From assembly GCF_037975245.1 (NCBI RefSeq), contig NC_092568.1, forward strand, positions 22,532,501-22,596,500: DNA of 64,000 nt, written 5' to 3'. The translations under genes and the position numbers were made by a program. This document shows positions 47,984 through 59,735 of the stretch, one piece after another. Each line of letters starts with the position of its first letter. Within the stretch, counting starts at the first letter, position 1. The notes under the pieces were generated by a model. The model ran no database searches and had not been told where the DNA came from. It worked only from the letters and a program-made list of their open reading frames with translations. This DNA comes from Apostichopus japonicus. Lineage: Eukaryota; Echinodermata; Holothuroidea; Aspidochirotida; Stichopodidae.

Positions 47984-50024
47984 CAGTGGCGTAGCTAGGA
48001 TATTTTGAGTAAGGGGGGGCATGGGGGGCTGTTCTTGCTTGTGGGGCCGGAGGTTACTATCTAAGCAGAGCGCCACCTTGGTTGGCGCGGAGCGTACAGA
48101 GAAAATTTGAGATTTCAGCACCCCCCAGATCGCAGGAGATGTCACCTGTGAGGCAAAATAGCAACCAAAAGATGTGCAACTTTGGTGACAGAAATGCAAA
48201 AAAAGTTTTTCTCTTTCATGCTGACTGGCCTTGCCAACTCAGCCAGACTTTTAACTTGAGGGAAGTTGGCATCATTTGTCGTTTCAAGCTGTCAAGGCCT
48301 TTCTCCCAACTCAAACCCCTGTGGGCTACCGGTAGATTTGCAGGATATGCCCACATGTGGACTTAAATAGCATTAGAGGAAGGGGATGGAAGACTAACAC
48401 GCATCGATGTTTCGGTAATGGTCCACATTGGTGGCTCGGTGCTAATTAGGCCATTTATTGGGTTTCTTGAGGCAGCTGTCATCAGAATCTGGCTTTTTGT
48501 GCCAATCGATGACCGATAACATGTATTGGTATGTAAATTTCTTCTTCATATATCTAGCAACACTCTAAAAACAAATGAGTGGATTTCATTCAATTGGAGT
48601 GATCACTCGGCGCACTTCAAATTAAGAGTGAAATTTAACTCTATTGGAGTTAACCCTCACTCCTAATATGAGTGAATATAGCTCTATTAGGAGGTAAGAT
48701 TTACTCCAATGGAGTGGAAATTCACTCTTATATCGGAATGTGCTCAGTGATTACTCCCATGGAGTGAAATTCACCATGTTTTTATCAGTACAATACAGTG
48801 CATATCATCATAGACGTACGTACTACGTACGTTCGTATATCAGACGCACTCGATACCCACGATACGATACGGTCCTGGAGAAACTATTTCCACTCATCAT
48901 TTTTTAAGGCGATACAGTAGTGAGTATTGAACAGGCACAGCCGCATGTTTGCAGGAATTTCAGAATTCCCAATATTTTATATTTCTACCAGTAGTGAAAA
49001 TCATATTTCGACAGTTTCATGGGCATACAAAAGTTGTTTTGTGGAATATTCAATGACAATTCAGGGGCGGATGCAGGATTTGTGACAGGGGGGGGGTCTG
49101 ACTGGTCCAGCCACGCCTGAACGTAAGACTATCTAAGCGGAGCGCCATCATCGGTTGGCGCGGAGCGTACAAGGAAATTTTTGGCTTTACAAACCTCCCA
49201 GATGGCCGGAAACGGCACTTCCCGAGTATTCTAAGCAGCATGTACCTAGCCTGAAAATATGGATCTCATGTCTGCAATTTCTCAATTGATGAGAAAAAAC
49301 AATCTATGAAATATGGTATTACATATCAGATGAGCTGAGGTGATACAAAAATCATAATGCCTTCCCCTCCCGTTCCGTCACCACTGTTTGATGCAGGGCC
49401 GGATCCAGGATTCTGGAAGGGTGAGGGGTTTGCTCATGAAAAATTTGTTAGCGCATCCTAGCAGCCTACCGCTCTGTAACCTCACCGCCCAAAAAAAAAT
49501 CGAACACCACCTCAATTTTTAAACTTTTCGGTCTGAAAATTGAGATTGTTAGGCATTTTTAGCACCTGTAGCACGCGTGCACAGTATAGTTCATTTGACG
49601 GAAAAGACACACCTGGATGACTTGTGAGGATAACCGCTTTTCTGACGTCCTACATGTTTAAAATTGGCGATTAATTTAATTTTTTTTCCTCTCTTTTTTT
49701 TGGGCCAAGAGCAGGGGGGTCCGGTTCGATATCGCGCAGCACAACAAGGTTCGTGGTATATGGTCGCAATCGTCGCATCGACCATTGCCATGCCATGCTG
49801 TGTGACCATTCTCATGATTACTACAGATATTTTTTTTTCTTATTCTGCCAGATGCAGACGAGATAATTGTGTAACTCTATTTCCCAAATTATTGAACAAA
49901 ATATATAAGTGAATCGCACTTATTTTTACTTTTTTACAACATTTTTTTCACCCCATTCCCAGTGGGGGGCCAGCCTATTTCATGGGGGCCTCGGCCCCCC
50001 AGGCCCCCCGTAGCTACGCCACTG
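47984..50024. mobile_element. Nested element with CAGTGGCGTAGCTA ends
   Basis: CAGTGGCGTAGCTA at 47984 and its perfect inverted copy ending at 50024 give 14-bp terminal repeats. The adjoining G-rich tracts are also similar. No target duplication is obvious, so the two ends may come from different insertions. Internal blocks at about 48057-48105 and 49128-49176 share TATCTAAGC-GAGCGCCA and GGTTGGCGCGGAGCGTACA in the same orientation. Confidence 0.6.
48563..48790. mobile_element. MITE rich in GGAGTGA palindromes
   Basis: Starts with CTCTAAAAACAAATGAGTGG and ends as its rough inverse (reverse complement GATAAAAACATGGTGAATTT). Similarity between the arms extends about 45 bp, through ATTTCA, GGAGT and ATCACT. 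The interior repeats GGAGT/ACTCC words in both orientations. It sits inside the larger transposon nest. Confidence 0.65.
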
Positions 50025-50166
50025 ATCATGCATGGGGCCCTTTCCCTCGAACGCGGTAAAAAAAAAAAAAAATCAGGATTTTCAAAAAGGGGGGGCCCGG
50101 GCCCCCCGGGCCCCCCCCTGGATCCGCCCCTGGTTTTGAAAGGTAATTGCTGTGAGATCCTATTGG

Positions 50167-50340
50167 ATCCTACACAGAATCTATAGAATACATTATCTGT
50201 AGCCCCACCTCCTCATCCTCCTCACCCCCCCCCCCCCCCCCCACACACACAGACATTTAATACATATCTACAGACCTAAAGTGGTTCCACCTGTTATACC
50301 TATAGGGTATTGGCAGGTAATTGCCTTGAGATCCTATTGG
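50167..50340 (+). repeat. Tandem unit 2 (uninterrupted empty site)
   Basis: ATCCTACACAGAATCTATAG to GAGATCCTATTGG. The site corresponding to the insertion reads TATAGGGTATTGGCAGGTAA here without a transposon. Confidence 0.8.
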
Positions 50341-51221
50341 TGCTAAAACAGCTAACGTACAGGTAAATTCATATATACAATTTTTGGTCAACTCTGTTAT
50401 TCAGCTGTAAGATATCAAACAGTTTTTTTTTTTCATTCTCCAAATTCTGAAAAAAATGAAGGAAATTGACATTAATCACATCAAAAGAGAAAAAGAACAG
50501 AAAATTTTGATCATGACTATGAAATTGCCTCTTGGCTAGAAAGACTTTTCTCATTAAAATCATTCCCTGGAGAGGGCTTCCATGGGATTTCCTTTCAGGT
50601 TGTAAACATGTGTAGTCAACCAACTAATTCATCCACAAGTAGTCTGTAGAGTTGGAAGGACTGTTTCTGCAGCATTTTAACTAATAGTAATAAAATACAA
50701 AAACCTGCATAACAAATTTCTTCTCTGTGATTTAGGCTTTAGACAAACCAAATCCACTAATTCTATATGTCTGCAACCACTGCATCTCCTACTCCCCACC
50801 CACCTACTTTTTCGTTTTCCGAAACGGCAAACTTTGGAGTCACTCTTACCAACCTTACAAAACTGTGAGGGGACCGCGGATTGCGAAGCAGGCAATGACA
50901 ACACACGGATCGCAAAGGCGGTAGCTACTATAAGATTCGTCGAATAAGGCAACATAAAGAACTGATGTACTCAAAGCCAAAGCCAAAGTGAATTAATCAG
51001 GTCACACATCCAGAGTCTATGTATAATAAGTTCTTCAATACCACCTATCATTATGTTTTGGGAAACATTTCATACTGTAAAATTAATTTTTCCAACCTAG
51101 CTCTCCCTTTTCAGTGGTTATGAACCTGACATACAAAGTCACACCTTTACATTACCTTTTGATATTGCAAAACTGAAATCACTCCCTCATGTTTTCCCCT
51201 TCACCATCTCTTCTCAGTACT

Positions 51222-51431
51222 GTAGTCTGGCCAAGCAATCAACTGACTATTAATGTGTAGTCTGGCCAAGCAATCAACTGACCATTAATGTGAAGTTTGG
51301 CCAAGCAATCAACTGACTATTAATGTGAAGTTTGGCCAAGCAATCAACTGACTATTAATGTGAAGTTTTGCCAAGCAATCAACTGACTATTAATGTGAAG
51401 TTTGGCCAAGCAATCAACTGACTAAATTAAT
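51222..51431 (+). repeat. 35-bp minisatellite, 6 copies
   Basis: GTAGTCTGGCCAAGCAATCA then ACTGACTATTAATGT; later units start GAAGTTTGG. Exactly 210 bp. Confidence 0.97.
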
Positions 51432-51776
51432 GTTTCAAGACACTGGAAACGTTCACTTACTAACAGAAGAATATTTTTGGCAGAGAGTAACCTTACAGTC
51501 TATAGTAACAGCAGGTAGTCTGTGACCACGCATACAATCAGCTGACCACTATGGTAACACCAGCACAGTGTACTGGAATGCTTAACAGATGTTCAAACAC
51601 CTCTTACAATGTATAAACATATATATCCTATACTTCAACCACTAACAAGTAATAACAAGATGTACTTCCATTTCTAATGCTAACACATTGTTGTGATTCA
51701 GAGGAAGTAATAAAGCACCTTCAATGGGAATTTCCTATTGTAAATTAGGGATTGAAAAAATCTGCCGGTAGAGGGC

Positions 51777-52265
51777 AGAGAAAGCTAGAGATTAAAGGGG
51801 GTGGGAAAGCTAGAGATTGGAGGGGTGGGAGAGCTAGAGATTAGTGGGGTGGGAAAGCTAGAGATTGGAGGGGTGGGAAAGCTAGAGATTACAGGGGAGG
51901 GAAAACTAGAGATAAGAGGGGTAGGAAAGCTACAGATTGGAGGTGTGGGAAAGCTAGAGAATAGAGGGGAGAGAAATCTAGAGATTAGAGGGGTGGGAAA
52001 GCTACAGATTAGAGGGATGGGAAAGCTAGAGATTAGAAGGGTAGGAAAGCTAGCGATTAGAGGTGTGGGAAAGCTAGAGAATAGAGGGGAGAGAAATCTA
52101 GAGATTAGAGTGGTAGGAAAACTAGAGATTAGATGAGTGGGAAAGCTAAAGATTAGAGGGGTGGGAAAGCTAGAGATCAGAGGGATGGAAAAGTTATGGA
52201 TTAGAGAGGGAGAGAAATCTAGAGATTAGAGGTGAGGGACAGTTAGGGATTAGAGAGGGAGAGCT
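51777..52265 (+). repeat. 24-bp purine-rich minisatellite, about 20 copies
   Basis: The consensus is GGGAAAGCTAGAGATTAGAG followed by GGGT. The period of eight codons leaves one frame open (GKLEIRGV repeats). Some units have GAGAGAAATCTAG instead, and pairs of variants recur, suggesting higher-order duplication. Confidence 0.95.
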
Positions 52266-52427
52266 GGACATAACTTTCGTTGTAACAAATTCAAGGGTAC
52301 TTTAATATGCAGTGATTGAGTTTAGATGAAACAGGCATCTTTCTGGCTTCAAAAAAGTCACACCAAGAATAAAATACTGTACCAGGCTCGAACAAAAGGT
52401 TGAAAATCTGCCTGGAAACAGTTTTCT

Positions 52428-52575
52428 GAATGGTAGATTTGGAATGAGAGGTCAAGTGATTACAGAGAAGGTCATTGGGGGGAGAGGGGCACAGTGCAAG
52501 AATTTTACCAGTTCTTAGGGTAGGGTAGATCGGAGGGCATGTGTATCGGAGACAGGTATTAGAGTGATGTATTTA
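52428..52575 (+). mobile_element. SINE-like family copy
   Basis: GAATGGTAGATTTGGAATGA, GAAGGTCATTGGGGG, GTGCAAGAATTTTACCAGTT, GGTAGATCGGAGGGCATGTG and GGAGACAGGTATTAG. Closest to the block at 861-1310. Confidence 0.65.
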
Positions 52576-55449
52576 CGACCAACCAACAACAACATGGTCT
52601 TATTTTTCTTTCAAGTTAACATATTTTCCCTATCTACCACTATATTATGTTCAATGTTTACAGTTAACAAAACCTACTACGATACCTCCATATAGCAGAG
52701 CACCAGACAACATCTGCAAACTGATACAAAAAAAACCTTTTCAACCTGCTTCGTTCTTTTCTTTATAATGTATCAGTACGAAACATAGTTTGTAATTCAT
52801 GAATACTCAAGTAGACTATTGCAATTCCAATGATAAGTCAGTACAGACAAGTCACTGAACTACGCACAATTAACTATCAAGAAAATTCACCTCCACAAAT
52901 CAAACAAAGATCTGCCTTCCAAGGTTTTTCACTCAATTTTGATCAATTTACATTAATTGCTCGCCGCAACTTTCCCAGGCAATCGCTCGCTGCGAAAAGT
53001 CACCACAATTTGATGGAGTGTGCTGGAAGCTGCTTGAAATCAACGCGGGCAGAATTGAGATGCGAATCTATCGAAAAGGTTGCAGGCCATCAAATCACTT
53101 TTATTGGAGAGATAGCCCCTTTTGAATGCAAAACTGAAGAGAAAAATGTCTACCAGGAGAGAAATTTAAATCTCCATCTCTGGTAAGGAGCAACCCTTTA
53201 TAGCCTGTAACCAAAGATACAGAAGGAGAGATTTTTCAGGAAATGGAATACGTTTGCTGCACATAACGTAGATACCGTGAATTCTCTTTCTATCAGACAA
53301 ACCTCGTAGATGAGTGGCTGTTGGCATACGATTCATACATAATGCATGAATCACTTAACAGAGACAGAAGTGAGCTTATAGTCAGATTAAGGAAGCAATT
53401 TATGACCACTTCCAATATGGACCAAACAAAATTAGACATGAGCTTGGAATGAACGTGCATCATTGCATGATGCAGGTTTGAGTTGTTACACGAATACATG
53501 TGCAGGTAAGAGGTGATACAGAAATCATATTCTTATGGCATAAAGGTGGAGGATCGAGAAAGACCTTCTCTCTCCTTCACAATCCCCCCTCTCCCAGCCC
53601 CCTCCATCCTCCCCCCCCCCCCCTCCATCCTCTCCACGTACTTTTCCTTTCAGCATTTTGGTAGACTGTACAACTTCAAAGTCCCCTTAATTGACAATTG
53701 ATTTTAAAAGCTGAGGTAAAATGTTGGCTCAATTGGTACAGATTAACATCTTTCCCAACGTCCCTCTCCCATTCACCTCCCCTCATCTCTAATTACTCCC
53801 ATCTCTCCTACTACTAACTTCCCTTTCCATCTTTCCAATCACCCTCTCTTCCACTCCCTCTCTCCATCCTTTCCTCCTTCCAATGATGATTGTCCCAAGT
53901 TTACTTTCCCTTGCGATCAGATAATAATTGCAGCAATATTCCAAATTTCTACTCTGCAGTGTGACCTGTCTGGTACCCCCCCTGTATTGTTTGCACAGTT
54001 GTGAGATTCCTCCTGCGGTAAGTAGGAAAATCTCCATGTCAGACCCATCACCTCCATCCACTCTGTCAAAGGCAAAACTCAACTTTCTTGAATTCTAGAC
54101 TGCTATATTAAACAACCACAGAGCAGGCTGGTCCCACTCACATCCATGACACTTTTATGAAAATATTTACCAACTCCCGTTGACATTAATTGGGCACATA
54201 CGACATGAAATTAAAACATACCTAACATTCTGATAATGAACTATCAAAGCTTGAGACATTGTTTTAACAAACAGCTGTGGCAGTTTTGGAGTTTTAAGTG
54301 TTGTTTTATCCTATCCAATCCCTGCTAGATCATTTGGTAATAATTATCAAAAAAATATATCAAATCTCTGGTCGTTTCTCGACTGATGTATTTCTTCTCT
54401 TCTTCTCTTTTTCTAAACTTTTACAGTGATCTTTCATATTCTTTGAGATGAACTGTTTCAACTTTCAAGACAGGCGTATCCTAAATCAAATTGCCACAAA
54501 CGTGTAAGGATTGTCATTCTTTCCTCTTGATTAAGGTGATAGGACAGATAACAACAAACGTTGAATGACTGACATTTTTATTACTATGTACAGTTCGGGA
54601 GCTCTACTTTCCCTGCAATGTTACTGCCTGACGGAAAGAAGATTTACACATTACTGCATGGGTCTTAAACAAAGTAAAAGTAAGCTTACATTTAAATAAA
54701 AAGAAAATAAACTCCAAAACTTTACTCTGATGACGAAAGAGAGAGAGAGAAAACAAACATATCTATGAGCTGTCGCATTCGTGCTGATTTATTCGCTAAA
54801 GCTATCAATGCTTGACAGAATAAATTTACTCCAGCAAACAAACACACCTTTGAATTTACCCAAATGCTTTCTGCTCAATATATTGAACTTGACATGGATT
54901 TTAAGTTACATGATAAACTTCAATGTTGATATTTCTATGTTCAATTCTACTTATTGTGAGTGCAAACTTCATGTTATTTTTCCATGAAGTTGATAAGTAT
55001 ATATACTTCTGATGTGAAGTCAATTTAAAGAACAAAGCTAACTATTTGCTGTTTTTCAGGATCAAAATCATTAAACTTCAAAAATTTTTGGTAACCTTCA
55101 TCTTTATCGAAAGACAAAGATAGGCCAATATTATATGGAACATTTGCAAGACAACTTCTGATTCTACATTGTAGCATTGGCTGCTATGGAAAATTTGCGT
55201 TATCGATGTCAACATTTTTGCGTCATTTTTACGATCCACCTCCTCACAAAATTTCAAATCAGCGAGTAACATACTGTACAATACCAAGCTCAGCTTAGCA
55301 ACCACATCTGCAATTGATACCAATTAATGTTGCAAACTTTGAAAACTGTGTTTTTGTAATGTAGATGTCTGTCAAGGAATGAGACCTTGTGACTGACAAG
55401 GTAACTGGGGCTTCTAACCAAGGCTAGGCCAAAGCTTCAGAAAGTGAGA

Positions 55450-55514
55450 TTGTCACGGTAGAATGAGACCGCTAAAGTTGTGGGGAGACAGGTAAGCAAG
55501 GAGTGAAGTAAATA
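55450..55514 (+). mobile_element. SINE-like family 3' fragment
   Basis: CACGGTAGAATGAGACCGCT, AAGTTGTGGGGAGACAGGTA then GAGTGAAGTAAAT. Confidence 0.6.
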
Positions 55515-58500
55515 AGAAACATCGAAAGTCAACTCATCAACACTCATCAACATGTCCCTTTAACAAAAGATACAGTTTTATATAACTTTAACTATTAAGT
55601 GCATGATATGTATGAACAATACCAAAAGCGAGGCTTTAATTCCTTTTATCAGACTTCGATTTATCTTCTAGTGGCATTGTAATTGAACCAAGAAGCCATT
55701 ACGGAATAAAAAGGCAAAAAGGAAAGTGCAACTTAATCTCAAGACACTCTGATTTTCTACTCACAATGCTCGATTACTGTAATGCATTTAAAAACTCCTT
55801 TTCCCTCTCAAATTATGACGCTCTGACAGAGTATAGCTCTGGTAACTCAACTTATGCATCAATGATTTGATTATTCCAAAAATCATTTTAGATTTATTTT
55901 GGAGGTAAAATATCTTTCATTTAGTTTGGCATAAAGTTCTAATGCAACTGCTATTGATTAAACGTTCAAAAACTCGGGTCACATGACAACGAGATCAATA
56001 CTGCAGCATTTCCATCTTCCTTTTCTCCATGAGATCTGCGAGACGTATGGAGAGCATGCAAAGCAGCAAGCACGCCAAGACCTTGAGAGAAATCTCACGG
56101 TCGTCATTTGACGACGAAAATTTTGAAATTTATTGAGGAAAATCACTTGAGTGTTGCAAAATTGAGCAAACAACTTTGACTGAATATTTCATCATTTTAT
56201 TCCAAATCAATAAGTGCCGTCCTTTATCTTCTGATGTCTTTCAACTTTAATATCTGTGCAGAGTTAATGACGAAAGTAATTTCACTGAGATTTTATACGA
56301 TAACGTATAAGTTGAGCTTCCTTAGAATCTAAGAATTTCTTTTATTGTACTCATATCTGGAAATTCTAATAATTCAGGGTTTGTCATCATTGTACTGTAG
56401 GACACATTCTGTAGCAGTTAGTCAGTACTGTGCTGATGTATTTATGTACTACCGGTTATTGAGGGGGCTTTGTAACTTCAACAATGCAAAACTTAAGTTT
56501 TCTTTTGCTTGAATTAATGTCATCTCATTTAAAAAGATCTGGAAGTGTGCAGGAAAATGGAAAAGGGGAACAGGAAAGAATAGAAATAGGGGGAGGGGGT
56601 GGGGGGTTGGGAGGATTACACTGAATGCTTGTACATGTGTTTGTGCAGTTGACACAAAGAGAGGTAAGTACTGGTTGCATCAGGTGGTAAACACAATATG
56701 TTGATTGAAGTACAGTAGTCTTCTAACATGGGTGAGGCATGCCAGGCCTCTAGGCAGAGTTCCAATTTTGAGGCAGGGGGTGGGGGGTGGCACAAAACTT
56801 GACTGATGTCTGTCCAACTGTCAATTTCATCATTTTATGGTAAGTTGTGTAGTATATACTTGTAAGTATTCATTATTTAGCATGTACATAATATGTTGAT
56901 AAATGTACATGCCATTTGAAAGAAAGTCTGAAAAGGCATCCCCCTCCTCAACCCCTCCCCCCCCCACACCCATGACCCTGAGTCATACTGTATGATATCT
57001 AGATATAATACTTGAGATTGTTTAAAATTTCCAGACAACTCAACCAGAGAGTACAACAAACATTTCACAAACAAAACTACGTACGTTATATTCAAAAGGA
57101 GTACAAAATTTGATGTATTTTTTCCATAAGGTTTAGGTACTGTAACAGCCACCTATGTACCTACAGTACTCTACCATAAACCCTACTACATGTGCCTACA
57201 GTGCCCTCAATATATGTTCAAGGAAATTCCTATTAAAACGCTTTTACAGACGCTGATACAATCACCTTAAATACAATTTCATACATATTTCTGGATAACA
57301 TTTTTTTTTGGATGTATAAAACTAAACAGTTATTTTTGTTCTATTTATGATATGCATGAATCAAGAACACAAATAAACATTCCATTTCTATAACATTCCA
57401 TACTTTCCCAAATGTTTGCAAATAACATAAAAATAGGATACTGAAAATTCTCTTTTTTTATAGAACTTTGACCATTATATTGCCCATACACCGAGTGGTT
57501 TAAGTTTAATTTGTAATTTTAAAATGTAACTGGCGCCGTCCCTGTTATTTTAGGACTGACCCAGACAGTTATATGAATGTTTTGATTTTCAACATATCCC
57601 TTCTCTATTTCTTCTTCTTCTCCTTTTTTTAGTTTAGATTCGCAACTTATAGATTCACAAAATTACACTTCATTGCATATTAAAACTGACAACGATTCTT
57701 CATATAGAGGAGATAAAAATGGTTATTTTCTTTGATATCTTACGCCATACAGTATATGTATCAGGATGCAAATTGTGACTCAACCTTTTGAACTGGATTC
57801 AGAAATTATGTCGAAACAATTGTGAAGTTCATCATCTCACACTGACTTCTGTACAAATCTGATCACTTCCGAGAGGACTCATCAACTTTTTATCAAATCT
57901 GGAGTTACATTCTGGAATAGTTTAGACAACACAATAAAAAATATTCAAAAGTATTCCTTATCCCAAGAAAAAGAAATACATTTTAGTTAACGATTATTAT
58001 CATTAAGTAGTGATTCTTTATTGCTTGCTTTTTTCTTTGTTCTTTTCTTCTTCCTCTTCCCTATCCTTTGTATTCTTTTTTTTTTGTAAAGGGGGACTGC
58101 TCGTAAAAGCTCTGCTTCTTCAGTCCTTCTCCACCTCCTTGTAATTTAATTATTCACCATTGTATTTATATTATGAGGAAATTTAGTCAAACTCAAACTA
58201 ACAGTATAATTACATTATTGATGCTGCTATACATACTGTAGGAGAGTAGGGAATGGTTTAATCTGGATGGGCATAGGATACATGGTTATCAATGAAGATG
58301 AATCCAGATGGTAGCTAGAGATGATGATGATGATGGTTCCGTTTTTCTCTTCAAAATCTGTCCAGAATTATCTTAAGATGTGTGTCCTAACTTTTTTTGC
58401 TTTTTTCCCCAACAGTCTGAGAACGTTTTAAGCTACTGATAGAATAAACCAATTTAATCAGCCAAGTTATGAAACAACTGCTACTGTATAATGTAAAGAA

Positions 58501-58740
58501 CCTTTTTGTATATAAACACAACAGATAAAAGTTTAAAGTGGAAACTGGTCATTGAGTACAGTATCTTTTCCTACAAATAACAAATTGTTAATAGAAGGAA
58601 TGTAACAATAAATGCAAAATCTAACTTTCTTCTTTTTTTTTCACTACATTTTGAGCAACTTTTCACATCTTGTGATGAAGAAAAGGAAGTATTTTCCAAG
58701 TTTATCACTTTTTTTTTTTTCATTTTCCTCTTGGAAAAAT

Positions 58741-58837
58741 CCAGTTCAGCCGGATAAAATCCGGCCAGAATTTTCTGTGAGATCCAGTCAAATCGGTTCC
58801 AGCCTCATCCAAAAATTTGGATCTGGTTCATCTCTAA
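58741..58837. mobile_element. Possible end of an hAT-like element
   Basis: Read on the minus strand the segment starts TAGAGATGAACCAGATCC and contains an AAATTTTTGGAT inverted word and CCGGATTTTATCCGG. This resembles TAGAGATG-type hAT ends rich in CCGGATC words. No matching second end was established. Confidence 0.3.
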
Positions 58838-59654
58838 TGACACTGTAGCAATACATGGTGAATCCATTGAAAGGTTTCTTGGAATCCATGGCAGGAAGAC
58901 ATATTAAAAACTATATAATTGTTACTGATGAAACGATGACACCTACCACATGTACAGTATATGTACCTACAGTCAAAACACACTATTAAACATGTATATC
59001 TGCTCTACCCATATTGTTTGATCCAGACACACATTTCATTGAATCGAAACTATTTCTAGTATGGTGACATAATTTCCCAATTTGATGAAACATATAGTTA
59101 AATAACTTCCTGCATGGGAAGGAAATAGTTGTACTGTAGATCTGTAGGGTACATCATCACCCCCTTATGACTTTTGAACAAGACGCAACATGATGACGGT
59201 TGTGAACTTGGACCTTTCTATTATTATACCTTTATATTATAATGTACAAGTAATTGGACTTCCCATATCTGTTTCCACTAAACCAATGTAGTTTTATCAT
59301 ACTCTATATATGGTGCTTGGCCATACAAAGTGGTAACATACAAAGGCATTTAAGCCTTGTATGCATTGTCACAGACGCACCTCCGGGGCCAAAGAACACA
59401 TTATCTTCCTTTTGAGACAGCTACTTAAGAGAACAGGGGAAACTGAAGGATCAGCACTACTTCATTCAATAAAACATAAGATGTTTGCACTTAAATAAGA
59501 TGGATGTTTATGTTAAGCAATTCTTTAAGATGCACTGCCAAGTGATTTGTGACATCCCAAATAATTAAGTTTTAATGTTAATTAGATTTTGATGGTCATC
59601 ACATTGGGTACTGATTCTGCATAATACAGCTGGACATAGACTTGTCTGTATACA

Positions 59655-59735
59655 AAACTGTTACCAGTTCAATCTATCCAGATTAGAGGTAGGGTGCCCG
59701 TGTTGTGGGGAGACAGGTAATGAAGTGAGTTTAAT
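59655..59735 (+). mobile_element. SINE-like family 3' fragment
   Basis: AACTGTTACCAGTTCAATCT, AGGGTGCCCGTGTTGTGGGG and AGACAGGTAATGAAGTGAG. Confidence 0.6.

Larger units (their letters stand above)
47549..50132. mobile_element. CAGNGGCGGATCC-ended element hosting nested elements, TSD GTTTT
   Basis: The left end reads CAGTGGCGGATCCAGG; the reverse complement of the right end reads CAGGGGCGGATCCAGG. GTTTT flanks both sides (47544-47548 and 50133-50137). The insertion interrupts one unit of a tandem duplication whose other unit (50167-50340) shows the uninterrupted site. Internal sequence is G-rich near the ends, including a GGGCCC palindrome run at 50088-50117, and has no transposase frame. 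Further CAGGGGCGGATGCAGG-type and GGCCGGATCCAGG-type ends inside (49062, 49396) suggest layered insertions. Confidence 0.75.

Noticed and set aside
52830-53186. 118-codon plus-strand open frame
   Set aside because: No family recognised, no clear splice context or start; chance frame is the simplest reading.
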